NCBI GenBank assembly: GCA_947500875.1
Contig: CANMUN010000002.1
Span: 1-64,000, forward strand
DNA: 64,000 bases
Source: Flavobacteriales bacterium
GTDB taxonomy: Bacteria; Bacteroidota; Bacteroidia; Flavobacteriales_D; Crocinitomicaceae
Reading direction: 5' to 3'
Shown here: positions 19,151 through 27,863 of the stretch, piece by piece
Layout of the letters: every line of letters starts with the position of its first letter
How positions within the stretch are numbered: the stretch's first letter is position 1
Translations under genes and position numbers: made by a program
Notes under the pieces: model-generated
What the model was told of the DNA's origin: nothing
The model's input: the letters and a program-made list of their open reading frames with translations, nothing else
Databases searched by the model: none

Positions 19151-21415
19151 TTAATCTTTCATCAAATTAATGACCGATTGATAGCCGTTTTCCAAGGTAC
19201 AATGCAACCAATACATACCAGGTTTTAGGTCAGTAACGTCAAGGGAAAAATGCAGGGTCGGAACAAAATATTGAGCGTTAACTAATTTACCTTGCAGATC
19301 AAACAAGTGGATTTGCACTAGGTTCGAATTAGTACGTCCATGGATAAAGGTTTTTCCAGGATTTGGATACAGGTTTATTTGAACATTTTCCAAACCGGGA
19401 AGCCCGCTTCCTTGCACACAAAAATTGAGTTGCGCTTGATCACCAAAATCTGAAGCCGCGGAAGAAATTCCTGTTAAAGAGTCTCCTTGAGCACTGATGA
19501 TTACATTGCCACTAGAATCGCACCAAGGCAAACCGTAAATTCCATCCCCGTACGAATCGTTGATGGTAAAAATGTAACACCCCGCATTTAAACACCACGT
19601 CTCACTGATTAAGCCCGGAGCATTATCCGGGTACCCGCTGCCACTGAATAATACGGTTCCAGCCTGATCTGCTACCTCCCAAGAGGTCTCAGAACCGTAG
19701 CAATCCAGCGTTAAATCAAGAAGTACGGCTTGTCCGTTAATAACTACGGTAAACATGTTGTTTTGTACGTTGTTGTTGATGTTCTCATCGTTCCCAGTAT
19801 TTGGATTATTCACTGTTGCAGTAAACGTATGCGTTCCAGCACCGAGGTTTGCTGCGGGTAAGGTTATGGTAGTCGATTGCCATTGTGCCAAGGATCCGTT
19901 CCACGTGTAGTTTAAATTATTTTGGCCATCAAAACCATAAGTTATGGTAACGGAAGTCAAAGTCAAGGCTCCTCCGTTCGAAAGGGTAACAGAAGGGGTA
20001 ATGGTTCCGTTACAAAAAGTTCCAGAAACTCCCGCAGTTCCGGACAAAGCAGGGTCTACTTGTGCTGGTACGTTACCGCTTGGGTCATACCCGTTCACAA
20101 AGGTGGCGTTCGAAGCAGCAGGGTCTAGCCAGTATTTCAATTGGTTCGTGCTGTCGCTGTTTTGGGGATTCCAAGAATAACTGATTTTACCGTATTCATC
20201 GGACAGAGCGGCTGCACCGCATGCAGATGCTCCACCGTGTAATTGACCAACGATTCGATGGTTTTGGTCAAACAAGGGTGATCCAGAAGAACCTCCTTCC
20301 GTTACTCCTTCATCCCAACCTGTTACTCCCCAATGGGAATTTGCTGGACTTGCTCCAAAAGATGTTGATATAAGGGGATTATTTTCAATGGATATTTTTT
20401 TAATATCCCCTGCGGGGTGATGAATACCTACAGCAGAGATTGGGGTGTTGTTGGTATTATCCCATCCGTTAAAATAAGGGTTGAATGCAGCAGGTACCGT
20501 CCCTCCTTGCAACCCCCCTGTTATTTCTACCAAACAGAAATCCGACGCACTGGCGCGTGCACGCAACACAGCACCGTTTAAGGATTGAAAGGTCGGTTCG
20601 CTTGCTGGATTGTTGCAGCCAGGGCTTTGCCAATTGAAACGAAACACCCAATTTGCGGGATTACTGAAGCAATGGTTTGCGGAAAGTACATAAGGCTTTC
20701 CGTTGTTCAAGGTATTGTTGATCAACGATCCGGAGCAAAAACCATTGTTGTTGGTAACCAGCATCACCACACCGTTTCTTTCTTGCTGCCAAGCTGCACC
20801 TTGCGGACAATTCACGTTAAAATTGCAATTACCCGAACTACCAAAGGCCTTTAAATAGAATTCATGAGGCGTTCTATATCCGTGAGTAACGGTACTCAAT
20901 TGAACGTGTCCTTTCGAATTTCCTTTAGGAACATAGTATTCAAGGATGATTTCATCTCCGGGTACCAACTCACTGCCCAATTGTTCTTCATAGAGGTGTT
21001 CTTCGGTAAATTTTCCCAGAATAAAGGTTTTATCTGGATTGTAGATGTACAATTCGTTGCCTTTCGGGATTACGGTATGATCAAAGGCAAGATTTAAGGT
21101 TAAGGCACCGCTGCTTTTAATGCGTAACAACCAAAGTTGTCCGTCGTTTTTTGTAGGTATCCAAACACCGTTAGCCATAGAATTAATCGAAGTGGCATGG
21201 TTGTAACCAAAGCGCCAAGGCTGGTCACCAAGGGAATCCAACACCCGGTCTTCTTCTTTCAAAGCGTTAATATCGGGAGAAGGAAAGGAAATCAAGGGGA
21301 CTTTTTCCCAACTGTTTTCTGGAAAATAATGCCCTTTACCCCCACCTCCTTGTATTTGTGCTTGGGTCTTTAATGTCAGACCGAGAAGAAGAAGGAATAG
21401 ATGAAATTTATACAT
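19151..21415 (-). CDS. T9SS-exported trypsin-like serine protease (lysyl-endopeptidase-like)
   Basis: 754 residues with a signal peptide ending near KTQAQ. A chymotrypsin-fold protease domain has a complete triad: H248 in LSANHC, D292 in ASDFCLVE and S377 in GGSSGSPL. Several Cys pairs resemble the Lysobacter/Achromobacter lysyl endopeptidase group, suggesting Lys or Arg preference, but the specificity pocket was not checked. A CARDB-like Ig domain follows (about 465-560), then a further beta domain. The end is a type A T9SS sorting domain (NLYPNPGKTF to LMKD). It is expected outside the cell or on its surface, degrading protein for growth. It lies 4 bases downstream of the thioredoxin-like gene. 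Confidence 0.9.
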   Translation of the reverse strand: MYKFHLFLLLLGLTLKTQAQIQGGGGKGHYFPENSWEKVPLISFPSPDINALKEEDRVLDSLGDQPWRFGYNHATSINSMANGVWIPTKNDGQLWLLRIKSSGALTLNLAFDHTVIPKGNELYIYNPDKTFILGKFTEEHLYEEQLGSELVPGDEIILEYYVPKGNSKGHVQLSTVTHGYRTPHEFYLKAFGSSGNCNFNVNCPQGAAWQQERNGVVMLVTNNNGFCSGSLINNTLNNGKPYVLSANHCFSNPANWVFRFNWQSPGCNNPASEPTFQSLNGAVLRARASASDFCLVEITGGLQGGTVPAAFNPYFNGWDNTNNTPISAVGIHHPAGDIKKISIENNPLISTSFGASPANSHWGVTGWDEGVTEGGSSGSPLFDQNHRIVGQLHGGASACGAAALSDEYGKISYSWNPQNSDSTNQLKYWLDPAASNATFVNGYDPSGNVPAQVDPALSGTAGVSGTFCNGTITPSVTLSNGGALTLTSVTITYGFDGQNNLNYTWNGSLAQWQSTTITLPAANLGAGTHTFTATVNNPNTGNDENINNNVQNNMFTVVINGQAVLLDLTLDCYGSETSWEVADQAGTVLFSGSGYPDNAPGLISETWCLNAGCYIFTINDSYGDGIYGLPWCDSSGNVIISAQGDSLTGISSAASDFGDQAQLNFCVQGSGLPGLENVQINLYPNPGKTFIHGRTNSNLVQIHLFDLQGKLVNAQYFVPTLHFSLDVTDLKPGMYWLHCTLENGYQSVINLMKD

Positions 21416-21419
21416 AACC

Positions 21420-22043
21420 TTAATTTTTGATGGGAGCTTTGACCCTTTTTATTCCACATCCTTTCGGTTCTGTGGCATTGGGTTTGATTTTTTTATGGTT
21501 TCCTTTTGCTCGAATGGCATTGAAAAGGTAAGGACTATCTTCCTTACGTGATTTATCCCAAGTATTGTCAATGGAACCCGAGTATATCAGGGTTAAATCC
21601 TCGTCAAAAAAATACACATGCGGCGTCGTTTTGGCACCAAAAGCATCCGCTAATTGCGATTCGGTATCCAGCAAATAAGGCATGGCATATCCTTGTTCTT
21701 GCGCGTGTTTTTTCATTTCTTCAAACGAATCGGCTTGGTTGCGTTTCCCTTCGTTTGAATTGACGAGGATGAAGCCGATTTCGTTGGCTTGAGCCGCTTT
21801 ATACAACGAATCGTACTGTGTTTCCCATCCCGGAAAATCGTCTGAACCAACCACAAAAGGGCACGAATTGCAGCTGAAAACAACAATGAGTCCGTTTTTA
21901 TTGACCGCCTGAGTTAGGGTCACGGTCGTTTCATCAATGTTCTTTAAGGAATGGTTTTGAAGAGGGGCGCTGTCTTTTATGGATAATTGAGCTAAGTTGT
22001 TAAAGAGGGATAAAAGAAAGAGGAAAAAAAAGCAGTGTTTCAT
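21420..22043 (-). CDS. Exported thioredoxin-fold protein (redoxin, AhpC/TSA-like)
   Basis: 207 residues from the ATG at 22043. The frame is open to 22151, but that would run into udk, and only the later Met gives a signal peptide (MKHCFFFLFLLSLFNN). The fold is peroxiredoxin/thioredoxin-like with a CNSC motif at C58-C61, then ILVNSNEG and a cis-Pro region TTPHVYFF. It should act as a periplasmic thiol oxidoreductase or peroxidase. The C-terminal tail is rich in Lys with CGIKR. It leads the unit protease-hemW. An oxidative folding role for the Cys-rich protease is possible but unproven. Confidence 0.82.
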   Translation of the reverse strand: MKHCFFFLFLLSLFNNLAQLSIKDSAPLQNHSLKNIDETTVTLTQAVNKNGLIVVFSCNSCPFVVGSDDFPGWETQYDSLYKAAQANEIGFILVNSNEGKRNQADSFEEMKKHAQEQGYAMPYLLDTESQLADAFGAKTTPHVYFFDEDLTLIYSGSIDNTWDKSRKEDSPYLFNAIRAKGNHKKIKPNATEPKGCGIKRVKAPIKN

Positions 22044-22117
22044 AGGATGAAGTATTGAAGTGCAAGAATAGTTAAAAACTAAAACGTGAGCAATAATCCA
22101 TGGAAAAACCGAATGGT

Positions 22118-22125
22118 TATCTTTG
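22118..22125 (+). promoter_or_regulatory. -7 box TATCTTTG before udk
   Basis: Exact TAnnTTTG match ending 7 bases before the udk ATG, predicting an almost leaderless mRNA. No TTG at normal -33 spacing. Confidence 0.55.
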
Positions 22126-22132
22126 TTAAAGA

Positions 22133-22774
22133 ATGATAGATAAGAAACCATTAGTTATCGGTGTTTGTGGTGGTAGCGGTTCAGGAAAAACAACCTTAAT
22201 CAAGCGTTTACAGGAGGAAATAGCGCATTTGAACCCTGCATTATTCACCATGGACAACTATTACCTTCCCATAGAATCACAGATGCTTGACCCCAACGGA
22301 ATCGTTAACTTTGACTTGCCCACTGCGTTGGACGAGGAGCAATTATCGAACGATTTAACCCGGCTTTATCACGGAAACGCGATAGAGGTTAAAGAGTATT
22401 TCTTCAATACCCAACCTGGAAAAAATGTCTTGATTACCATTGATCCTTCCGACCTTATTTTGGTGGAAGGTTTGTTTCTATACCATTATTCGGAAGTTTT
22501 TAAGCTAGTGGATTGGAGTGTTTACGTGGACGTTGATTTAAAAACACAATTAGACCGAAGGATATACAGAGATCAGTCCACACGCGGTTACAAGCACCAA
22601 GAAATCATATATCAATGGGAAAACCACGTGTTGCCTTGCTATCATTCCTACATTGAGCCTTACAAGCATCAAGCTAATTTTGTGTTTAATAACGATGAAC
22701 GCGCCGAGCGAGATTTTTCCGAACTCATGGTGCAAATCAACGAATTACTTCTTCAGCGAGGTTTTTTTAGCTAA
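22133..22774 (+). CDS. udk: Uridine kinase
   Basis: 213 residues of the phosphoribulokinase/uridine kinase P-loop family. Walker A is GGSGSGKTT at about 14-22, then MDNYYLP (substrate loop) and VEGLFLYHY. It phosphorylates uridine and cytidine to UMP and CMP for pyrimidine salvage. It is followed 32 bases later by ispG in the same direction, probably co-transcribed. The start ATG follows directly on a -7 box. Confidence 0.9.
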   Translation: MIDKKPLVIGVCGGSGSGKTTLIKRLQEEIAHLNPALFTMDNYYLPIESQMLDPNGIVNFDLPTALDEEQLSNDLTRLYHGNAIEVKEYFFNTQPGKNVLITIDPSDLILVEGLFLYHYSEVFKLVDWSVYVDVDLKTQLDRRIYRDQSTRGYKHQEIIYQWENHVLPCYHSYIEPYKHQANFVFNNDERAERDFSELMVQINELLLQRGFFS

Positions 22775-22806
22775 ACATTCCCTCATTAAACGTTGTTTCT
22801 TTTTCT

Positions 22807-24717
22807 ATGATGTACTGTAAAAATCCTTACCAGCAAGAAAGACTTAATACCCTAGAGGTAAAGGTTGGTTCATTGCACCTGGGCTCGAATTTCCCTATCC
22901 GTGTTCAGTCCATGACAACAGCCGATACAATGGATACCCATGCCTCTGTCGAAGAATCGGTTAGGATGTTGGATGCTGGTTGCGAAATTGTGCGTTTAAC
23001 CGCTCCGAGTAAAAAGGAAGCAGAGAATTTACAACAGATCAAACAAGCCCTAAGCGAACGAGGGTATCAACAACCTTTGGTGGCGGACATTCATTTTACG
23101 CCTAACGCGGCTGAAATTGCGGCACTGCACGTAGAAAAGGTGCGCGTGAATCCGGGTAACTATGCCGACAAGAAGAAGTTCGAGGAGATAAATTACACGG
23201 ATGAAAGCTATCAATCAGAGCTTTTAAGGATTGAAGAGAAGTTCACCCCGTTGGTAAAGCTCTGTAAATCCTTAGGAAGGGCGATGCGTATTGGAACAAA
23301 TCATGGTTCACTTTCAGATCGAATCTTGAGCCGCTACGGCGATACCCCCGAGGGCATGGTGGCCTCGGCGTATGAGTTCATTGAAGTGTGCGAAAAAAAT
23401 GGCTATTTCAATTTGGTGATTTCCATGAAAGCCAGCAATACGCTGGTGATGGTTCAGGCATACCGCCTATTGGTTTCTGAAATGATGAAAAGAGGTCGGC
23501 ATTATCCCTTGCATTTGGGGGTCACAGAAGCCGGTGATGGGGAAGACGGAAGAATTAAGTCAGCGGTTGGAATAGGATCCCTGTTAGTAGACGGACTGGG
23601 AGATACCGTCCGTGTTTCGTTAACCGAAGCCCCGGAACTTGAGGTTCCGGTTGCTCAAAAATTAATTGCTATTACGCAGCAAAATCATACACTTCCCCTT
23701 CCTTTTGTACCCAAAGACTTACCGTTTAATCCATTTTCGTTTACTCGTCGTGAATCCACTTGTGAGGGAACAATTGGCAGAGGACAAGTTCCTGTTGTCG
23801 TGGCGGATTTTTCCCAACAAGAAACCATCACTGCGGCGAACTTGTTCGCTTGCGGCTATACTTATTCTAGCGCTTTAGACAAATGGAATGTGCATGATGC
23901 AGCAGCGGATTATCTTTATTTGGGTCAAAACACGTTAAATTTCGAATTACCGGGTACTTTAAGGGTTATTGTAGACGAAACAGCATGGACAACTCAAAGC
24001 CATCTTCCAGCTGGAACGATCCCCATGGTTTCCTTGCAAAACCGCAATGCAATTCCTCAAAACCAAGCTTGTTTTTGTAAAACAAAAGCAGAAGATTTGG
24101 CGGAGGATTTGCATTTATTGCAACCCCATGATGTGCTCGTCCTTCAATCCTCTTATGATAATAAGGTACAATGGTTCCGGTGGGCATTTATGCTGTTAAA
24201 AGAACATCAAAAATCCAACCCGGTAGTTTTTAAACTGCAGTCAAAATCGACAGATATTGAACAATTTCAATTGGAAATGGGGGTTTTTGCAGGATCCCTC
24301 TTCGTAGACGGATTGGGTGATGGTTTATGGATTCAAGCGCCTCATCAACCGAAAATTGAAATCAACAAGGTGGCCTTTGGGGTATTGCAAGCAACAAGGC
24401 TTAGAATATCAAAAACCGAGTACATTTCTTGTCCCAGTTGTGGAAGAACCCTGTTCGATTTACAAGAAACCACGGCAAAAATTCGAGATCGAACAAGCCA
24501 TTTAAAGGGATTGAAAATTGGAATCATGGGGTGCATCGTCAATGGCCCTGGTGAAATGGCGGATGCCGATTACGGATATGTAGGTTCGGGTCCGGGTAAG
24601 ATTACGCTATACAAAGAAAAGGAGGTTGTTCGTAAAAACGTGAACACCGAGGATGCCGTGGATTCCCTGATTGACTTAATCAAATCCCACGGAGATTGGG
24701 TGGATCCGGCGCATTAA
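22807..24717 (+). CDS. ispG: 4-hydroxy-3-methylbut-2-en-1-yl diphosphate synthase, long form
   Basis: 636 residues, much longer than the roughly 370-residue E. coli enzyme because a central domain is inserted (about 290-520), as in Bacteroidetes, Chlamydia and plant IspG. It converts MEcPP to HMBPP in the MEP isoprenoid pathway. The TIM-barrel part begins VGSLHLGSNFPIRVQSM, and the cluster domain near the end supplies Cys residues in SCPSCGRT and GCIVNGPGE. The start is ATG at 22807; the Met one codon on is also possible. ispD of the same pathway is at 57248. The products feed uppP substrates and the carotenoids encoded at 44-46 kb. Confidence 0.95.
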   Translation: MMYCKNPYQQERLNTLEVKVGSLHLGSNFPIRVQSMTTADTMDTHASVEESVRMLDAGCEIVRLTAPSKKEAENLQQIKQALSERGYQQPLVADIHFTPNAAEIAALHVEKVRVNPGNYADKKKFEEINYTDESYQSELLRIEEKFTPLVKLCKSLGRAMRIGTNHGSLSDRILSRYGDTPEGMVASAYEFIEVCEKNGYFNLVISMKASNTLVMVQAYRLLVSEMMKRGRHYPLHLGVTEAGDGEDGRIKSAVGIGSLLVDGLGDTVRVSLTEAPELEVPVAQKLIAITQQNHTLPLPFVPKDLPFNPFSFTRRESTCEGTIGRGQVPVVVADFSQQETITAANLFACGYTYSSALDKWNVHDAAADYLYLGQNTLNFELPGTLRVIVDETAWTTQSHLPAGTIPMVSLQNRNAIPQNQACFCKTKAEDLAEDLHLLQPHDVLVLQSSYDNKVQWFRWAFMLLKEHQKSNPVVFKLQSKSTDIEQFQLEMGVFAGSLFVDGLGDGLWIQAPHQPKIEINKVAFGVLQATRLRISKTEYISCPSCGRTLFDLQETTAKIRDRTSHLKGLKIGIMGCIVNGPGEMADADYGYVGSGPGKITLYKEKEVVRKNVNTEDAVDSLIDLIKSHGDWVDPAH

Positions 24718-24795
24718 CGTGCTATAAACAATGCAACGTGAATTATTCCTTTTTTAAAAACGACGTTTGCTTGCTCTTTTATCTATTTTCGCATC

Positions 24796-25680
24796 ATGGC
24801 CGAAGCATTGGAGAAATACACAAAGAGAGGAATTAGGAACAGTTACATTTCCACCATCGTGGGGATTTCGTTGGTTCTGTTTTTAATTGGGATTGTTTTT
24901 AGCGGTTCAATGGCATTAAGTTCGGTACAGCAACAAGCCAAAGAGAGCATACAATGCGATGTTTTTTTTAAGACTGAAATCAAGGACGCTGACATCAAAC
25001 AATTGGAGGCGCGAATCAAGCCTTGGAAGGAGATTAACAAAGTTTGGTTTGTTTCTTCGGAAAGGGCGGTTGAAGAATTCGCTGGAGAGGGTTCACAAGA
25101 TATTCAAGCATTGTTTGAAGAGGAGAACCCGCTGCCTCCTTCTTTATGTTTCAACCCAAAGGCTCAATATGCAACGAAAAAGGGACTAAAGAAAATCAAA
25201 GAAAAACTCCTAAGGTCTTTTCCCGAAATGGTGGATGAGGTGAGCTATGACGCCTCATCGGTTGAGCAAATCAATTTAGGATTTAAACAATTTGCCATTG
25301 TTTTCCTATCAGTTGCCCTTTTACTTATTGTAATTGCGGTTGCCATGATTAATAATACCATTCGAATGGCGCTTTACTCACGTCGTTTTACCATAAAAAC
25401 AATGCAGCTAGTTGGCGCAACTGGTTCTTTTATTCGGCGGCCTTTTTTAGTTCAGTCGATTGGTAACGGTATTATCTCTGCCTTCATCGCTCTATTGTTG
25501 TTGGTTACCGTGTTTTACGCCTTGAACAATGTGTTAGAAACCATCGAAATCACCTTTTCGTTGATGAATCTTATTATCCTCACCGGTTCATTGCTGTTTA
25601 TGGGCGTTTTCATTACCTTCGCATCGACATGGTTTGCCTTGAGCAAATACCTAAGATTAAAACTCGATAAACTGTACTGA
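24796..25680 (+). CDS. ftsX: Cell division protein FtsX
   Basis: 294 residues. One N-terminal membrane segment (about 22-43) and three near the C-terminus bracket a periplasmic domain of about 120 residues, the FtsX pattern. With FtsE (at 1385) it controls peptidoglycan hydrolases at the septum. A degenerate -7 box TATTTTCG is at 24784-24791. The following genes (DUF3098 with 1 base between, uppP 1 base later, truB overlapping by 4) form a tight operon known in Bacteroidetes. Confidence 0.9.
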   Translation: MAEALEKYTKRGIRNSYISTIVGISLVLFLIGIVFSGSMALSSVQQQAKESIQCDVFFKTEIKDADIKQLEARIKPWKEINKVWFVSSERAVEEFAGEGSQDIQALFEEENPLPPSLCFNPKAQYATKKGLKKIKEKLLRSFPEMVDEVSYDASSVEQINLGFKQFAIVFLSVALLLIVIAVAMINNTIRMALYSRRFTIKTMQLVGATGSFIRRPFLVQSIGNGIISAFIALLLLVTVFYALNNVLETIEITFSLMNLIILTGSLLFMGVFITFASTWFALSKYLRLKLDKLY

Positions 25681-25681
25681 C

Positions 25682-25990
25682 ATGCGTAAAATCAACCATT
25701 TTGGTTTCGAAACTAAAAATTATAAAATTCTAATAGCCGGGTTAATTGTCAATGTTTTAGGTTTTATTTTGATGATTGGAGGCGGATCAGACGATCCAAA
25801 TTCGTTTGATGCGGATGCTTTGTTCAGTCCCGTAAGAATAACCTTGGCACCCTTCCTTATTTTATTGGGTTACGTAATTATTTTTTTCGCAATCATGAAG
25901 AAACCGACAGCAAACGTTCACGATGTTTCCGAAAAACCGGTAAAGGAAGAGGATACCAAGCCTGATACAAAGGCCCAAAAACGAAAGTAA
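25682..25990 (+). CDS. DUF3098 small membrane protein
   Basis: 102 residues with two membrane segments (ILIAGLIVNVLGFILMIGGG and ITLAPFLILLGYVIIFFAI) and a charged, Lys-rich cytoplasmic tail. The pattern FGFETKNYKIL...GGGSDDPNSF is that of DUF3098, found beside ftsX and uppP in Bacteroidetes. Function unknown. Its place between a division gene and the lipid-carrier phosphatase suggests an envelope role. Confidence 0.85.
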   Translation: MRKINHFGFETKNYKILIAGLIVNVLGFILMIGGGSDDPNSFDADALFSPVRITLAPFLILLGYVIIFFAIMKKPTANVHDVSEKPVKEEDTKPDTKAQKRK

Positions 25991-25991
25991 T

Positions 25992-26861
25992 ATGTCGATC
26001 CTTGAGGCGCTGATCCTTGCCCTGGTTGAGGGTTTAACGGAGTTTTTGCCCATTTCCAGTACAGCTCACCTGTTGTTTACCGAAAACCTCATGGGAATGG
26101 AGTCCAGCGATTATGTTAAGATGTTTACCGTTTCGATTCAATTTGGTGCTATTTTGGCAGTGGTAGTAGCTTATTGGAAACGTTTTTTTGTTCAGGTTTC
26201 CTGGTCTTTTTATAAGGTACTTGCCTTATCCGTTTTACCCGCCCTCGTTTTAGGAAAGCTTTTCGATGATAAAATTGAAGAGGTTTTCGAGAAACCGGTG
26301 ATCATTGCGTCCGTTTTAATCGCAGGGGGTATATTGTTGCTGTTCATCGATAAAATCTTTTCTAAAGAATCCGAAATACTGGATGGCGAAGTATCAATTC
26401 GCAAAGGCCTTGCCGTTGGCTTTTGGCAATGTTTAGCCATGATGCCTGGGGTTAGCAGGTCTGCTGCATCGATTATTGGTGGCCTTCAGCAGGGCTTGAA
26501 TCGAAAAACGGCAGCTGAATTCAGTTTCTTCCTTGCCGTACCCACGATGGCAGCGGTTACCCTTTATTCGTTGGTGTTGAAAGATTGGAATTATCACGGT
26601 CAAGCTATGAAAGGGTTTGAGATGGTGTTAAGTTCTCAGCAGAATACGCTGATTTTCATCTTGGGTAATGTTGCCTCTTTTGCGGTAGCATTTTTAGCGG
26701 TTAAAATGTTCATTCGGTTTTTACAAAAGTATGGTTTCAAAGTTTGGGGTATTTATCGCATTGTTGTTGGGTTGGTTTTATTGCTGGTTTTTTTAAATCA
26801 ACCCCCAAATCAAGAATCCCAGCCCTCAAAAGTTAATTCTACCATAAATCACCATCCATGA
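25992..26861 (+). CDS. uppP: Undecaprenyl-diphosphatase (BacA/UppP)
   Basis: 289 residues with about eight membrane segments. Active-site blocks are EGLTEFLPISSTAHL near the N-terminus and PGVSRSAASI in the middle. It removes a phosphate from undecaprenyl diphosphate so that the carrier lipid can be reused for peptidoglycan and polysaccharide synthesis, and it confers bacitracin tolerance. The hydrophilic C-terminal tail (NQPPNQESQPS...) is not part of the family core. It overlaps truB by 4 bases. Confidence 0.95.
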   Translation: MSILEALILALVEGLTEFLPISSTAHLLFTENLMGMESSDYVKMFTVSIQFGAILAVVVAYWKRFFVQVSWSFYKVLALSVLPALVLGKLFDDKIEEVFEKPVIIASVLIAGGILLLFIDKIFSKESEILDGEVSIRKGLAVGFWQCLAMMPGVSRSAASIIGGLQQGLNRKTAAEFSFFLAVPTMAAVTLYSLVLKDWNYHGQAMKGFEMVLSSQQNTLIFILGNVASFAVAFLAVKMFIRFLQKYGFKVWGIYRIVVGLVLLLVFLNQPPNQESQPSKVNSTINHHP

Positions 26862-27556
26862 ATTTTTTGGAAGGGGCGGTGTTGTTGGTGGATAAACCGT
26901 ATGGGTGGACTTCTTTCGATGTGGTAAACAAGCTTCGTTGGAATTTAAAACAAGCGTTGAACGTTAAAAAAATAAAGGTAGGCCATGCAGGCACCCTGGA
27001 CCCCTTAGCATCGGGCCTTTTAATCGTGTGTGTCGGTAAACAAACAAAGAATGTAGACGCCTATATGGCGGAAGAAAAAACGTATACAGGCACGTTCCTT
27101 TTGGGTAAAACAACGCCTTCTTTTGATTTAGAAACCGAGTACAATGAAAGTTTTTCCGTTGACCATATAACGCAATCGGCCATTGAAGCAACAGCCAAGA
27201 AGTTTTTAGGTCAGCAGCATCAAACCGCACCGATTTATTCTGCCAAGCAAATTGATGGCAAACGGGCATATCTTTATGCTCGAGAAGGAAAGGAGGTTGA
27301 GCTGAAGTCGCACCTTATCAACATTACACACTTCGAGACGGATGCTAAATTGTTTCCTGAAATACGGTTTGAGATTACCTGTTCAAAAGGCACTTATATC
27401 CGTTCGATTGCTCAAGACTTTGGCCAACTACTTGGCTCGGGCGCTACGTTGATTGAGCTGCGAAGAACCCGTTCCGGAGCTTTTGATGTGGATCAAGCAA
27501 AAACCGTGGACGAATGGATAGATGTGATTCAATCCAAACAAATCACTATTCTTTAA
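26858..27556 (+). CDS. truB: tRNA pseudouridine(55) synthase TruB
   Basis: 232 residues. The N-terminal block is LLVDKPYGWTSFDVV, and the catalytic Asp is in GHAGTLDPLASGLL. YSAKQIDGKRAY and CSKGTYIRSIAQDFG match the family. It makes pseudouridine 55 in the T-loop of tRNAs. It is short, lacking a full PUA domain, as in many Bacteroidetes. It is the last gene of the ftsX operon, and the end overlaps the convergent small gene by 11 bases. Confidence 0.95.
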   Translation: MNFLEGAVLLVDKPYGWTSFDVVNKLRWNLKQALNVKKIKVGHAGTLDPLASGLLIVCVGKQTKNVDAYMAEEKTYTGTFLLGKTTPSFDLETEYNESFSVDHITQSAIEATAKKFLGQQHQTAPIYSAKQIDGKRAYLYAREGKEVELKSHLINITHFETDAKLFPEIRFEITCSKGTYIRSIAQDFGQLLGSGATLIELRRTRSGAFDVDQAKTVDEWIDVIQSKQITIL

Positions 27557-27713
27557 TGTGCTTTAATTTCTCTTGAACTTCACGGATGTACCTTTGGTAT
27601 TTTTCTATTTTTTCGGAATATCCGTTTTCTTCTGCTCGATGCAAGCGTTTTTGAAGGTAATGCAAGCGCCGACCGAGTTTGAATTTATCCCATTTAGTTA
27701 AAATGCGTTTCAT
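27546..27713 (-). CDS. Small basic protein, 55 residues, unknown
   Basis: A reading frame from ATG (reverse complement of 27711-27713) to TAG, translating to a 55-residue Lys/Arg-rich helical protein beginning MKRILTKWDKFKLGRRLHYL and ending LKHIKE. Charged heptad-like residues suggest one long helix or short coiled coil. Support is the start followed by an uninterrupted frame in an otherwise unexplained gap, and a palindrome upstream at 27727-27744. I do not recognise a family. It could bind RNA or DNA given its charge, but that is a guess. It is convergent with truB. Confidence 0.5.
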   Translation of the reverse strand: MKRILTKWDKFKLGRRLHYLQKRLHRAEENGYSEKIEKYQRYIREVQEKLKHIKE

Positions 27714-27726
27714 GTTGAATGCTTAA

Positions 27727-27744
27727 CTTTTGTTTAAACAAAAG
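27727..27744. repeat. 18-base perfect palindrome in a divergent promoter region
   Basis: CTTTTGTTTAAACAAAAG is perfectly self-complementary. It lies between the divergent starts at 27713 (-) and 27864 (+). Each end holds CTTTTG, part of a -7-like box in each orientation (ACTTTTG and ACCTTTTG contexts). It may be an operator or overlapping divergent promoter elements. Confidence 0.55.
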
Positions 27745-27863
27745 GTACAATTTTTTTACCATTATTTCAAGAATCCGCTCAAAATTAACAAGGCTTAATC
27801 GCATTCAATTTAATGGCATTTAAAACTGAACGAAAAATTGTACATTCGTTGTAAACTTAACGT

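Noticed and set aside
19893-19908. CACGTG core as a second parS site
   Set aside because: Arms differ from the consensus at several positions, and the site lies within the protease coding sequence.
22044-22151. Upstream extension of the redoxin gene to 22151
   Set aside because: It would overlap the divergent udk gene, and the later Met starts a clear signal peptide.
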